Source: Parashewanella tropica (GTDB taxonomy: Bacteria > Pseudomonadota > Gammaproteobacteria > Enterobacterales > Shewanellaceae). From it: a stretch of 64,000 nt of DNA. A program made the position numbers and the translations under genes. A model generated the notes under the pieces. It worked only from the letters and a program-made list of their open reading frames with translations, did no database searches and was not told the DNA's origin. The DNA is taken from positions 3,814,001 through 3,878,000 of the forward strand of contig NZ_CP037951.1 of the NCBI RefSeq assembly GCF_004358445.1, given 5' to 3'. Within the stretch, counting starts at the first letter, position 1. Each line of letters begins with the position of its first letter. Below, piece by piece: positions 45,569 through 55,276 of this stretch.

Positions 45569-45756
45569 AAGACTTAGAATTTAATGCAATATGAAGAGTG
45601 ATTTTATCACAACAACAGTGAAGTACTTTTATTTATGATGAGAAGAAGGCGCAAATTAAAGTGGCATAGCCTTTAATGCACCTGCTTCAGTTTTATAACT
45701 ACGGCGGCGAGTGGTGTTATCAACTTTAAAAGTGACTGAGTACATAGAGTTACCAG

Positions 45757-46158
45757 TTATTTCACCCAGTTCTCAACACGTAAGCCATCAACTCGACTGA
45801 ATTCACATTCATTATTTGTAACGACTATCAAACCTTCACTTCTGGCACTAGCTGCAATGTGTAGATCATTTATGCCTATGGTTTTACCCTGCTTTTCTAA
45901 ATGAGCTCTGATATCACCATAATGCTCTGCCGCCTTCATACCGTAATCGAGCACCGATAATCGAGAAACAAAGTCTTGAACAAGTCTGCGATTCTCAACT
46001 GGCTTAGTACTTTTTTCAACACCATGCATCAGTTCAGCATAGGTGATGCTATTAATACACATAAGCCCAGCATTGGCATTAAAAGTATCAAGTACTTCAA
46101 TCGGACGGCGCTTTATGACGTAGATAACAATGTTAGTATCGAGCAAATATCGAAACAT
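45757..46158 (-). CDS. vapC: VapC PIN-domain ribonuclease toxin
   Basis: A 133-residue PIN-domain toxin. Acidic metal ligands D7 (YLLDTNI), E42 (TYAELMHG) and D98 (GINDLHIA) are all present, so it should be active. VapC toxins cleave initiator tRNA or rRNA when freed of VapB. Its start overlaps the end of vapB, the usual translational coupling. Located between rlmF and the flavoprotein gene, with no sign of a larger mobile element. Confidence 0.92.
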   Translation of the reverse strand: MFRYLLDTNIVIYVIKRRPIEVLDTFNANAGLMCINSITYAELMHGVEKSTKPVENRRLVQDFVSRLSVLDYGMKAAEHYGDIRAHLEKQGKTIGINDLHIAASARSEGLIVVTNNECEFSRVDGLRVENWVK

Positions 46159-46391
46159 TAAAATGACTCCCTGTCATCTTGGGCTTGATCGGCACGCTCT
46201 ACCATAAAATCTTCACTTACCGTTTCTTCAGAAAGGAAAAAGCTGTCCCATGTTTTTTCCACTGGCGTTAAGATCCGTTCACTCCCGACAACACGAACAT
46301 TGACCTTTTTAACATCGTCATCAAAACGAGCGTCTTTCGGCAAGCGTACTGCTTGAGTATTATTATTTTTAAATACGGTTCCACTAGACAT
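46158..46391 (-). CDS. vapB: VapB antitoxin
   Basis: A 77-residue antitoxin with an N-terminal AbrB/SpoVT-type DNA-binding domain (GTVFKNNNTQAVRLPKDARF) and an acidic C-terminus that should wrap VapC. The complex represses its own promoter, which lies in the 56-bp gap before the flavoprotein gene's end. First gene of the vapBC pair. Confidence 0.9.
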   Translation of the reverse strand: MSSGTVFKNNNTQAVRLPKDARFDDDVKKVNVRVVGSERILTPVEKTWDSFFLSEETVSEDFMVERADQAQDDRESF

Positions 46392-46447
46392 AATTGCACC
46401 TAATTAAAAACTAGATACTCAAACTATATACTTGGTTCAAAAAACAA

Positions 46448-47629
46448 TCAACAATCCATACCGCAAGCCACCCCTGACGCCCATGCCCATTGGAAATTGA
46501 ACCCTCCGAGCCAGCCGCTGACATCCATGACTTCCCCGATAAAATACAGTCCTTCGACTTTTTTGCTTTCCATAGTTTTGGATGACAACTCATTAGTGTC
46601 AACACCACCAAGAGTGACTTCCGCCGTTCGATAGCCTTCAGTGCCGTTCATCAATAATTGCCATTGATGCAAGTCTTTGACGAGTTGATCTATTTCAGCA
46701 TGAATAAGTTGATTTAGTGCTTTATCCAGCAAGACTTCGTCGAATAAGGTTTCCACTAAGCGCTTAGGTAACCACTGGCTAAGGGTGTTACGCAGACTTT
46801 GCTTGGGGTGCTTTTCTCGTTGTTGAAATAGTGCTTGTTCAGCATCCATATTGGGCAACAGGTTAATTTCGATGGTTTCACCCGGTTTCCAATAGCTGGA
46901 GATCTGTAGTACGGCTGGACCTGAAATACCACGATGCGTAAACAGTAAAGCTTCACTAAACTGCACGCCATTTTTAGCTGTGATGGTACTCGGTACTGCT
47001 ATGCCGGATAACGGTTCGAATTTTTGTTTATCATCGCTATGCCAAGTGAAAGGCACTAAACCCGCACTGGTTGGCAATACTTTTAGCTCGAACTGCTCAG
47101 CAACTTTATAGCCAAAAGGTGTTGCACCCAGTTTGGGCATCGATAAACCACCTGTGGCAATCACAAGACTTTTACAGCTGAAATCACCATTACTGGTCGA
47201 AAGTTCAAAACCCGTGCCTTTTTTGATGACCGATAAAATTTCTGTACGAAGTTGTACTTTGACTCCAGCCCAATCGCATTCGGTCATCAAAATGTTAACG
47301 ATGTCTTTGGCAGAATCGTCACAAAATAGCTGACCATGATCACGCTCGTGATAGTCGACTCCGTGGCGTTCCACCAGTTCAATAAAGGCACTGGAGGGAT
47401 AACGAGCTAGGGCTGATTTTACAAAGTGTGGGTTTCCACACACATAGTTATTGGGCTCTACCTTTCGATTGGTGAAGTTGCAGCGACCGCCGCCACTGAT
47501 AAGAATTTTTTTACCCGCTTGTTTGGCGTGATCTAGCACTAAGACATTACGACCTCGATACCCTGCGGTGGCTGCGCACATAAGTCCTGCGGCGCCGGCG
47601 CCAATAATGATCACATCGTAATGTTGCAC
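46448..47629 (-). CDS. yhiN: HI0933/YhiN-family flavoprotein
   Basis: A 393-residue FAD-binding oxidoreductase of the HI0933 family. The dinucleotide motif GAGAAG is at residues 10-15, the GGGRCNFTN signature near 46, and GEVMDVSGWLGGFNFQWAWASG at the C-terminus. Its physiological reaction is unknown. The window's three unidirectional genes downstream (vapBC) appear separate. A terminator lies upstream of it, closing the gpsA operon. Confidence 0.9.
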   Translation of the reverse strand: MQHYDVIIIGAGAAGLMCAATAGYRGRNVLVLDHAKQAGKKILISGGGRCNFTNRKVEPNNYVCGNPHFVKSALARYPSSAFIELVERHGVDYHERDHGQLFCDDSAKDIVNILMTECDWAGVKVQLRTEILSVIKKGTGFELSTSNGDFSCKSLVIATGGLSMPKLGATPFGYKVAEQFELKVLPTSAGLVPFTWHSDDKQKFEPLSGIAVPSTITAKNGVQFSEALLFTHRGISGPAVLQISSYWKPGETIEINLLPNMDAEQALFQQREKHPKQSLRNTLSQWLPKRLVETLFDEVLLDKALNQLIHAEIDQLVKDLHQWQLLMNGTEGYRTAEVTLGGVDTNELSSKTMESKKVEGLYFIGEVMDVSGWLGGFNFQWAWASGVACGMDC

Positions 47630-47653
47630 TGAAAACCTCTACAATTAGTACAA

Positions 47654-47689
47654 ATAAAAAGGGCGCTATTCTATACAAATAGCGCCCTT
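47654..47689 (-). terminator. Terminator of the yibN-secB-gpsA operon
   Basis: A perfect 12-bp stem AAGGGCGCTATT / AATAGCGCCCTT with a 7-nt loop. On the minus strand it is followed by TTTTTAT, 24 bp after the gpsA stop. Confidence 0.88.
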
Positions 47690-47712
47690 GACTCAAAATC
47701 AATCAGCAAAAG

Positions 47713-48726
47713 TTACGATATTGCTTCGGCTTTTCTATCACGCCCTAACAAATCTTTAGCTGCTTCTTTCGCCGCTTTGCCTTGATATAAGACTTGGTAG
47801 ATCTGCTCGGTGATCGGCATTTCAACGCCTAAACGCTTAGCTAATGTAAACACTTCTTTAGTATTTCGATAGCCTTCAACCACTTGACCAATTTCAGTTT
47901 GTGCCGTTTCAAAGTCTTTACCTTGACCTAACGCCAAGCCAAAACGACGGTTACGAGATTGGTTATCGGTACAAGTCAGTACTAAGTCACCTAAACCTGC
48001 CATTCCCATAAAAGTAGCCGCTTGTGCACCAAGGGCTTCACCTAAACGGGTTAGCTCGACCAATCCACGCGTGATCAAGGCGGTTCGCGCGTTAGCACCA
48101 AAACCAATACCATCTGACATACCTGCGCCAATGGCAATCACGTTTTTCACCGCACCACCTAATTGCAGACCGATAAAGTCTGGGTTGGCGTACACGCGCA
48201 GTCGCGATGGACAATGAAGCAGTTCAACCAATTCATTGCTAAATTGCTCACAAGTACCAGCAACAGAAATAGCCGTCGGCATACCTGCAGCAAGTTCTTT
48301 AGCAAAGGTTGGACCTGAAACGACTGCCAGTGAGATATCATCACCTAAGATGTCACGAGCGACATCTTGCAGTAGTCGCCCCGTTTCTGGCTCTAAGCCT
48401 TTAGTCGCCCAAACAACGCGCGCATCATCGCGCAATAATGGCTTGGCTTGCTTCAGCACTAAACCAAATACATGACTGGGTACGACCACCAACACATTAC
48501 GGCTAGCGGCTAATGCCGTCGCTAAATCCGCTTCGGGGATGAGGCTTTCTGGAAAGGGAATACCCGGCAAAAACTGCTCGTTACTGCGATCGTGTTGCAG
48601 CTTGGCAATGTGCTCAGGTTCGTGTCCCCACAGCAGTGTTTTATGACCACCACGGGCTAAAGAAATGGCAAGGGCGGTGCCATAAGAGCCCGCCCCTAAT
48701 ACCGTAATATCGGCTGTATTGTTCAT
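47713..48726 (-). CDS. gpsA: Glycerol-3-phosphate dehydrogenase (NAD(P)+)
   Basis: GpsA reduces dihydroxyacetone phosphate to sn-glycerol-3-phosphate, the backbone of membrane phospholipids. The Rossmann motif [10 protein letters not shown] begins at residue 11, and the catalytic Lys lies in [12 protein letters not shown]. The 337-residue length is standard. It starts 3 bp after secB, in the classical yibN-(grxC)-secB-gpsA order; grxC is not present here. Confidence 0.97.
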   Translation of the reverse strand: MNNTADITVLGAGSYGTALAISLARGGHKTLLWGHEPEHIAKLQHDRSNEQFLPGIPFPESLIPEADLATALAASRNVLVVVPSHVFGLVLKQAKPLLRDDARVVWATKGLEPETGRLLQDVARDILGDDISLAVVSGPTFAKELAAGMPTAISVAGTCEQFSNELVELLHCPSRLRVYANPDFIGLQLGGAVKNVIAIGAGMSDGIGFGANARTALITRGLVELTRLGEALGAQAATFMGMAGLGDLVLTCTDNQSRNRRFGLALGQGKDFETAQTEIGQVVEGYRNTKEVFTLAKRLGVEMPITEQIYQVLYQGKAAKEAAKDLLGRDRKAEAIS

Positions 48727-48729
48727 GAA

Positions 48730-49227
48730 TTATGCAGTAGCTTCTTCTGCTTTTTCTTCAACTTGCTCAGCGCCTTCTTCTTGCTGACGTTGTTGAACGT
48801 ATTGAGCAAATAGTGCGTCGAAGTTAACTGGAGCTAGGTTAAGTTGTGGGAAAGTACCACGACCTACTAGGCTAGCAACGGTTTCACGAGCGTATGGGAA
48901 AAGAATGTTCGGGCAGTAAGCACCTAGTGAATGAGCAAGTTGTGGTTCAGTTAGACCTTCGATAGTGAAGATACCCGCTTGCTGTACTTCACATAGGAAT
49001 GCTGTCTCTTCACCGATTTTTGCAGTAACGGTTAGAGATAGGATCACTTCGTATACGTCATCAGCCAATTTTTCGCTGCGAGTATCAAGATCTAGCTTAA
49101 CTTCTGGGTTCCATTCTTTTTGGAAGATAGCTGGGCTGTTAGGCGTTTCGAAAGAAAGATCTTTAGTGTAAACGCGTTGGATGTTGAATTGTGGAGCTTG
49201 TTGTTCTTGAGTTGCTGCTTCAGCCAT
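48730..49227 (-). CDS. secB: Protein-export chaperone SecB
   Basis: SecB is a tetrameric cytosolic chaperone that keeps precursors unfolded and delivers them to SecA. The 165-residue protein has the family core ([19 protein letters not shown], and [12 protein letters not shown]-like [11 protein letters not shown]). The tail is long, Glu/Ala-rich and acidic ([16 protein letters not shown]). It is tightly coupled to gpsA. Confidence 0.97.
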   Translation of the reverse strand: MAEAATQEQQAPQFNIQRVYTKDLSFETPNSPAIFQKEWNPEVKLDLDTRSEKLADDVYEVILSLTVTAKIGEETAFLCEVQQAGIFTIEGLTEPQLAHSLGAYCPNILFPYARETVASLVGRGTFPQLNLAPVNFDALFAQYVQQRQQEEGAEQVEEKAEEATA

Positions 49228-49365
49228 AATTTCCTACCTATGTAATTTGTCTCGACTGTGGAGGGGCTTTATTACCCCTTCTGGGTCTTATTTTTAATTC
49301 GATCTAATCAGTCGTACAACCTTAACAAATCGTTAAGGACCATGTTGACCGCTGGATCAGCTTGT

Positions 49366-49432
49366 CAGAGTTTTATGACACTTTAACGTGCACGTCAACC
49401 TTAGATTGACCATAAAACACTCTGTTAGACAC
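49366..49432 (-). terminator. Hairpin between yibN and secB
   Basis: CAGAG(T)GTTTTATG and CATAAAACTCTG form an imperfect stem, beginning directly after the yibN stop on the minus strand. A second small stem CCTTAAC / GTTAAGG is at 49320-49338. It may limit read-through so that secB uses its own promoter in the 207-bp gap. Confidence 0.35.
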
Positions 49433-49434
49433 GA

Positions 49435-49869
49435 TTATCTTTTGCTTTTGGAAACCGGCATATTTGCCGTTGTCCATTCGCCCATACCACCTTTGAGGTT
49501 ATGCACGTTTTCAAATCCTTGTGCTACCAACAACTGAGCCGCTTGCGAAGATGTCATGCCAGCATTGCATACTAGAATAATGGGGCTGCTTTTATGCTTT
49601 TCAAGACTCGTGGCTTGATTATTTTTAATTTGCGCTAACGGGACATTCATCGCGTTAACAATGTGACCTTTTTTAAACTCATCTTTTGAGCGAACATCAA
49701 CCACTTTTGCATTTTCACGATTGATAAGTTGAGTAAGCTCTTGAGGGGTCACGTTTTTGTATTTTAGCGTTGAAGCTTTAACTGTGGTGACGATGACACC
49801 AATAAACAGACCCACCCAGGCTAAAGAAAGGATAGGGTTAGCTTGAAAAAACTGAATGTATTCTTGCAT
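49435..49869 (-). CDS. yibN: Membrane-anchored rhodanese YibN
   Basis: A 144-residue protein: one N-terminal membrane helix (about 13-31) and a cytosolic rhodanese domain. The active-site Cys101 lies in the loop CNAGMTSS, so it should carry persulfide sulfur. YibN precedes secB in many gammaproteobacteria. It is divergent from gpmI over a 236-bp spacer. Confidence 0.93.
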   Translation of the reverse strand: MQEYIQFFQANPILSLAWVGLFIGVIVTTVKASTLKYKNVTPQELTQLINRENAKVVDVRSKDEFKKGHIVNAMNVPLAQIKNNQATSLEKHKSSPIILVCNAGMTSSQAAQLLVAQGFENVHNLKGGMGEWTTANMPVSKSKR

Positions 49870-50105
49870 GTGTTCTCTTCACTGACTTAAATTTAACGTC
49901 GAACCAAAGATTATAACTGTTTCGGTTCACAAATTGCGATCATTCGCACTCATTTTTAGATGTTAACTTTTTCTCATGTCTCAGTTCGAGTACACTCTCA
50001 GTTACTTTTCCTATTTTCACGGCTTTATACCCATGCTACCCGTTGTCATCGCAAGTAGGTGTCATGGGTATAAACCTGTTTTTAAATTTAGTAAAGGTAC
50101 AATTA

Positions 50106-51650
50106 ATGACTACTGCTAAGCGCCCATTGGCACTGCTGATTTTAGATGGTTGGGGTAACCGAGAAGATACCCACATGAACGCCATTTATCATGCTAAAAC
50201 CCCTGTTTTAGATAAATTATACGCCCACTACCCAAACAGCTTGATCTCTGGTTCTGGTGACGACGTTGGCTTACCTCATGGTCAAATGGGGAACTCAGAA
50301 GTCGGTCACATTAACCTAGGCTCTGGTCGTATTGTTTATCAAGAATTAACCCGTATTAGTAAATCTATTGCTGATGGCGATTTCAATAAAAACGTTGCCA
50401 TGTGTAATGCGATTGACAAGGCTATTGCCGCTGACGGCGCTGTACACATCATGGGATTGCTATCTGCTGGCGGTGTTCACAGCCATGAAGAGCATATTGA
50501 AGCGGCTTGTAAAATGGCAGTAAGACGTGGTGCAACGAAAGTCTATTTACACGCTTTCCTTGATGGTCGTGACACGCCACCTCGTAGTGCAAAGCAAAGC
50601 TTGGTGCATTTTGATGCTTTATTTGAGCGTCTAGGGCATGGTCGTATTGCCTCAATAGTGGGGCGTTACTATGCGATGGATCGTGACAACCGTTGGGATC
50701 GCGTTGAAAATGCATACGACCTATTAACCCAAGGTCAAGCAGTGCACCAATATGATAATGCTCAAGCAGCTCTCGAAGCAGCTTATGAGCGTGACGAAAA
50801 CGATGAGTTTGTTGCGGCTTCGGCCATTATTGATGGCGAAGGCAACGTAGCAACAATGCAGGACAACGATGCACTGATCTTTATGAACTTCCGTGCTGAC
50901 CGTGCTCGTCAAATAACTCGCAGCTTTGTAAACGCGGATTTTGATGGCTTTACCCGCAAAGCCACGCCAAAGCTTAATTTTGTGATGCTAACTGAATACG
51001 CGGCCGATATTAAAGTTCCAGTGGCTTTCCCAAAAACAGATCTTGTGAACACCTTAGGTGAAGTACTGCAAAACCGTGGTAAAACTCAGCTTCGTATTTC
51101 TGAAACTGAAAAATACGCTCACGTCACTTTCTTCTTCAATGGCGGTAAAGAACAGCCATTTGAAGGTGAAGATCGCATTTTGATTGAATCACCAAAAGTC
51201 GCGACGTACGACTTACAACCAGAAATGAGCTCAACAGAACTCACTGACAAACTGGTCGGCGCGATTGAGTCTGATAAGTATGACGTGATCGTATGTAACT
51301 ACCCGAATGGTGACATGGTGGGTCATACGGGTAACTTCGATGCCGCCGTTCAGGCGTGTGAAGCGGTAGATGCTTGTATTGGTCGTGTTGTTGAAGCGCT
51401 AGAAAAAGTTGGTGGTGAAGCGTTAATCACCGCCGATCACGGTAACGCTGAGCAAATGGTGGACGAACAGTCTGGTCAAGCCCACACTGCTCACACCAGT
51501 GAACTTGTGCCACTGATTTATGTTGGTCGTGACGGTGAAATCAAAGAAGGCGGTCGCCTAAGTGATTTAGCCCCCACTATGCTGTCATTAATGGGTGAAA
51601 GCATCCCTGAAGAAATGTCAGGGCAGCCACTGATCACCCTTGCACAATAA
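50106..51650 (+). CDS. gpmI: Phosphoglycerate mutase, cofactor-independent
   Basis: GpmI interconverts 3- and 2-phosphoglycerate in glycolysis using two Mn2+ ions. The catalytic Ser64 is in [10 protein letters not shown] and a metal-binding Asp14 in LILDGWGN. Further metal ligands are in [11 protein letters not shown] and [10 protein letters not shown]. Start at MTTAKRPLA, with AAAGG about 8 bases upstream; the 21 codons before it lack homology. First gene of gpmI-envC-ctpA-yibQ, though a terminator separates it from envC. Confidence 0.97.
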   Translation: MTTAKRPLALLILDGWGNREDTHMNAIYHAKTPVLDKLYAHYPNSLISGSGDDVGLPHGQMGNSEVGHINLGSGRIVYQELTRISKSIADGDFNKNVAMCNAIDKAIAADGAVHIMGLLSAGGVHSHEEHIEAACKMAVRRGATKVYLHAFLDGRDTPPRSAKQSLVHFDALFERLGHGRIASIVGRYYAMDRDNRWDRVENAYDLLTQGQAVHQYDNAQAALEAAYERDENDEFVAASAIIDGEGNVATMQDNDALIFMNFRADRARQITRSFVNADFDGFTRKATPKLNFVMLTEYAADIKVPVAFPKTDLVNTLGEVLQNRGKTQLRISETEKYAHVTFFFNGGKEQPFEGEDRILIESPKVATYDLQPEMSSTELTDKLVGAIESDKYDVIVCNYPNGDMVGHTGNFDAAVQACEAVDACIGRVVEALEKVGGEALITADHGNAEQMVDEQSGQAHTAHTSELVPLIYVGRDGEIKEGGRLSDLAPTMLSLMGESIPEEMSGQPLITLAQ

Positions 51651-51668
51651 CCTTGGGTCGATACAATG

Positions 51669-51695
51669 AAATGCCGCACTAAGCGGCATTTTTTT
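51669..51695 (+). terminator. Terminator after gpmI
   Basis: A 9-bp stem AAATGCCGC / GCGGCATTT, loop ACTAA, followed by a T run. It lies 37 bp before the envC start, so envC must have read-through or a promoter of its own. Confidence 0.87.
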
Positions 51696-51731
51696 CATCT
51701 ACTCAATTTGCCAAATTAAAAGGAAGCATCT

Positions 51732-52874
51732 GTGCGCGATTGTGTTCGTCCATTTTCAGTCATGTTTATGATGATCTTTGGTTTAGGATTATCGGTTTCC
51801 GTATCGGCTACAACCATTAAAGAGCGCCAATCTCAGCTTAAATCATTACAAACACAAATCGATCGCCAACATTTGCAAGTCAGCGATACCCAAAAACAGC
51901 ACCAGCAACTATTACAATTACTGAGAAGTGACGAACAAGCCATTGCTAAAGTCGCAACGGAGATCAACCAAAGTCAGCAACAACAAAGCCAGCTTAACGC
52001 TAGCCTTGCTGAGTTATCTAACAGACAATCACAATTACAACACCAACAGCAAACACAGCAGCAAACTCTAGCTAAACAGCTTAAAAGTGCTTATCTCAGT
52101 GGTAATCATGATTACACTAAGATGTTACTGAGCCAGCAAGATCCTGCAACGGTAGAGCGACTACTGACTTATTATCAATATTTAAATAAAGCCAGAGTCA
52201 AAGCCATTGCAGAGCTAAAAACGACGCTGTCAGAGCTAAAGCAAACCCAAAACCAAATCACCGAGCAAAAACAGCAATTAGTCACTGTTACCGAACAACA
52301 ACGGCAACAAGCCCAGCAACTTGAAAAAGAAAGTGAGCAACGCCAACGCACATTGGTACAGCTACAAAAAGTGTTGAATAATCGCGGAGCTCGTTTAGAA
52401 CAATTACAAATTGAAGAAGCCAGCCTCAAACAAGCCATCGAACAAGCGATTAAAGAATCTAAGCAACAAACGGCTCTAATTGGACTGCGAGCCCAGCGTG
52501 GGAAATTACACTGGCCTACCGTCGGGCGATTAACTCACACATTTGGTAGCCAGCGAGGCGGACAGTTACGCTGGAGGGGAGTATTGCTCAGTGCCCCTGA
52601 AGGCCAAAGTGTGAAAGCCATTGCACCAGGAAAAGTCATTTTTGCCGACTGGTTGAAAGGCTTTGGTATGGTGATCGTTGTAGATCATGGCAAAGGCTAT
52701 ATGAGCCTATACGGTCATGCTCAAGCGCTATTAAAATCCTCTGGAGATCGTGTCAAACAAGACGAAACATTAGCCTTAGTGGGTCGCTCAGGTGGACAAG
52801 CCGAACCTGGTCTATACTTCGAAATACGTCATAAGGGGAAAGCCATTAATCCGTCGCTTTACTGCAAACGATAA
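51732..52874 (+). CDS. envC: Murein hydrolase activator EnvC
   Basis: EnvC sits in the periplasm at the divisome, recruited by FtsEX, and switches on amidases AmiA/AmiB to split daughter cells. A signal peptide covers about residues 1-27. Residues 30-240 are Gln-rich coiled coil. The C-terminal LytM (M23-type) domain has a degenerate site: where active enzymes have HxxxD this one reads LRWRGVLLS, so it cannot bind zinc and acts only as activator. The start is a GTG with AGGAAG upstream. Confidence 0.95.
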   Translation: MRDCVRPFSVMFMMIFGLGLSVSVSATTIKERQSQLKSLQTQIDRQHLQVSDTQKQHQQLLQLLRSDEQAIAKVATEINQSQQQQSQLNASLAELSNRQSQLQHQQQTQQQTLAKQLKSAYLSGNHDYTKMLLSQQDPATVERLLTYYQYLNKARVKAIAELKTTLSELKQTQNQITEQKQQLVTVTEQQRQQAQQLEKESEQRQRTLVQLQKVLNNRGARLEQLQIEEASLKQAIEQAIKESKQQTALIGLRAQRGKLHWPTVGRLTHTFGSQRGGQLRWRGVLLSAPEGQSVKAIAPGKVIFADWLKGFGMVIVVDHGKGYMSLYGHAQALLKSSGDRVKQDETLALVGRSGGQAEPGLYFEIRHKGKAINPSLYCKR

Positions 52875-52903
52875 TCGCCGCCTCCTGGATCAATGGAGGC
52901 TGT

Positions 52904-54088
52904 ATGATCAAGTATGCTCGACGGGTTGTTTTGTTTTTTTGTGGTGCGCTATTTGGGATTAGTGTAAGCATTGCAGGACGCGAAGTTCCCCCTTCTTATT
53001 ATGGATTTCCACTACTCGCTGATGTTATTGATAGCATTGAGCGTTTTTATGTTACTCCCCTCACCCGTGAAGAGCTGATTGAAGCCGCCATTCAAGGTAT
53101 TTTTCATAAACTCGATGGTTATTCAGAGTTTTTAGACGAAGAAGATATTGCCAAGCAGGAAGAAAATAACCAAGGTCAGTATAAAGGTTTCGGCTTTGAA
53201 GTGAATGGAACCCAAAAAGGTCTTGAAGTGATCAATGTTTTTACCGGATCTCCCGCTCAAAAAGCTGGCATTGATTTGGGTGACACCATTACCCACTTGA
53301 GCAAGCAAGTGATCACGACCGACAATCAAGAAAGCATCCTCAAACAAATCAAACAAGCCGCCAAAGAAAACAAGGCCATTGATGTTAATGTCACTGATAG
53401 CCAAGGAAAAAGGTGGCAGTTGAATATTATGCCCAAGGTGATTCAAGTTGCAGCCATTGAATCTCAGTTATTAGGCAATAACCTCGGTTACATTCGAATA
53501 AATGGCTTTCAAAATGACACCTTCGACTCTATCAAAACGCAACTCACTACATGGAAACAGCAGCAACTCAATGGGTTGATCATTGATTTAAGGCGTAATC
53601 CTGGTGGTCTGTTTGAGCAAGCGGTAAAAGTGGCAGATCTGTTTATCAGTAAAGGGACTATCGTATCCACCAAAGGCCGATTCAAACAGGCCAACAGTAA
53701 TTACAATGCCACCGATATCAATTTATTAAAAGACGTGCCTATGCTGGTATTAATTGATAAAAATTCGGCTTCTGCCGCTGAGGTGTTGGCTGCCGCTTTA
53801 CAGCAAAATCAACGCGCTATTTTAATGGGAGAACGCAGTTATGGTAAGGGCAGTATTCAAGGCATGATCCCGACAATTTTTCAAAATAGTCGAGTAAAAC
53901 TGACGATAGCCCATTACCTTACCCCTAAAGGCGATAACATTCATCAATCGGGGATCACACCAGATATAAATCTGCCGAGTATGAGTGGCAATCAAAGTGA
54001 TAAAGCACCTATAATCAATGACACACAAATGCATACTGATGATAATGCTTTAAAATCGGCTATCTCATGGTTTAAAACGGGTACATAA
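52904..54088 (+). CDS. ctpA: C-terminal processing protease, S41 (CtpA-like)
   Basis: A 394-residue periplasmic serine protease with an N-terminal membrane/signal segment (8-24). A PDZ domain lies at about 90-175. The catalytic dyad is Ser290 (NSASAAEVL) and Lys315 (RSYGKGS), 25 residues apart as in Prc and CtpB. It trims the C-termini of envelope proteins, and its place after envC suggests cell-wall remodelling substrates. Confidence 0.94.
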   Translation: MIKYARRVVLFFCGALFGISVSIAGREVPPSYYGFPLLADVIDSIERFYVTPLTREELIEAAIQGIFHKLDGYSEFLDEEDIAKQEENNQGQYKGFGFEVNGTQKGLEVINVFTGSPAQKAGIDLGDTITHLSKQVITTDNQESILKQIKQAAKENKAIDVNVTDSQGKRWQLNIMPKVIQVAAIESQLLGNNLGYIRINGFQNDTFDSIKTQLTTWKQQQLNGLIIDLRRNPGGLFEQAVKVADLFISKGTIVSTKGRFKQANSNYNATDINLLKDVPMLVLIDKNSASAAEVLAAALQQNQRAILMGERSYGKGSIQGMIPTIFQNSRVKLTIAHYLTPKGDNIHQSGITPDINLPSMSGNQSDKAPIINDTQMHTDDNALKSAISWFKTGT

Positions 54089-54096
54089 CAAAACCT

Positions 54097-54867
54097 ATGA
54101 CACTAACACGACTTGCGCTACTGCTTCTTTTTTTCGTTTCTTCACATCTGCATGCAGCGCAAGTTGCCATCATTATTGATGATGTTGGTTACCGTCAATC
54201 GGATAAACAAGTCCTGCAATTACCACCACAAATCACACTCTCTTTCTTGCCTTTTACACCGCTCAGCCATGAGCTATCCAAACAAGCCTATCAACAAGGC
54301 CATGAGATCATGCTGCACTTACCCATGCAAGCCCTAAACGGTAAAGCCATGGGGATCGGTGGTATCAACAGTGATATGAACCAAAGAGCCATCAACAACA
54401 TTCTCGATAAAGCGATAAAAGACATACCCTATGCCAAAGGGGTAAATAACCATATGGGCAGTTTTGTCACTCAGCTAGAGCAGCCGATGAAATGGCTGAT
54501 GGCAGAATTAAAACAACGCAATATGTTTTTTGTCGACAGCATTACCACCCGTTACACCAAAGCCAGAAGCGAAGCAGACAAAGCGCATGTGCCTAATTTG
54601 AGACGTACGGTATTTTTAGATAATGATACTTCACCTCAAGGGCTCGAACATCAATTTCAACACATCATCAAATTGAGCAAAACCCATGATCACTTTATTG
54701 TAATTGCTCACCCTCACCTAGAAACGATCGAGTACTTAAAAGAAAACTTGGGCCGATTAAAACACTACAATGTTCAAGTCATTCCGGTGACGCAGCTGCT
54801 CGCTGCACGATATAAAAATACAGAAGGGAATATTACCGCTAGCTCGTCTGCGCCTCTAACGAAGTAA
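54097..54867 (+). CDS. yibQ: Divergent polysaccharide deacetylase YibQ
   Basis: A 256-residue exported protein with signal peptide (1-20, cut after LHA). The divergent polysaccharide deacetylase (DUF610) domain begins VAIIIDDVGY and includes LPMQAL, GVNNHMGS and FVDSITT. It has the Asp pair and a His typical of the NodB-like barrel, but its substrate is not known. It starts 8 bp after ctpA and closes the envC-ctpA-yibQ envelope operon. Confidence 0.92.
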   Translation: MTLTRLALLLLFFVSSHLHAAQVAIIIDDVGYRQSDKQVLQLPPQITLSFLPFTPLSHELSKQAYQQGHEIMLHLPMQALNGKAMGIGGINSDMNQRAINNILDKAIKDIPYAKGVNNHMGSFVTQLEQPMKWLMAELKQRNMFFVDSITTRYTKARSEADKAHVPNLRRTVFLDNDTSPQGLEHQFQHIIKLSKTHDHFIVIAHPHLETIEYLKENLGRLKHYNVQVIPVTQLLAARYKNTEGNITASSSAPLTK

Positions 54868-55090
54868 TTAACCACAAGGCTTCTTCATTGGTTTCGCCAC
54901 ACACATCAACCGTTGCAGAAAACTGATGACACACCGCAGGGCGCTGGGGCTGACCAAAGAGTTGACACAGGTTTTCGTCAGAAAGCTGCACACATCGAAC
55001 GCCCGCTTTTTTACCTTGGGGCATACCCGGGATCGGGCTGGTAATGGATGGTGCGATGCAACAAGCACCACACCCTAAGCGGCAATTCAT
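54839..55090 (-). CDS. YkgJ-family cysteine cluster protein
   Basis: An 83-residue protein of the YkgJ/UPF0153 type, predicted to hold Zn or an Fe-S cluster. Cysteines C3, C7, C10 and C11 form the CRLGCGACC cluster, with further Cys in VRCVQL, NLCQLF and AVCHQF. Its last 29 bases overlap the end of yibQ in antisense. The role is not known. Confidence 0.85.
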   Translation of the reverse strand: MNCRLGCGACCIAPSITSPIPGMPQGKKAGVRCVQLSDENLCQLFGQPQRPAVCHQFSATVDVCGETNEEALWLITSLEAQTS

Positions 55091-55276
55091 AGTAAATTCT
55101 CAACCATCAAACAAAGCCGTATTTTAGCATGATGACTTCCCTTGGAGAATTTATCGCCATATAATTTCGTTCATCATGATGGAAGTCACATAAAATCATC
55201 TGGTTATATCACATAACCATTTGAACAAATCATAAGAATTGAATAGATAAGACGTGGTTAATTAGGGAGAATAACA

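Noticed and set aside
52175-52438. Cysteine-rich minus-strand frame in envC
   Set aside because: It arises from antisense reading of the Gln-rich coiled coil (CAA/CAG give TTG/CTG and TGC-type codons when shifted).
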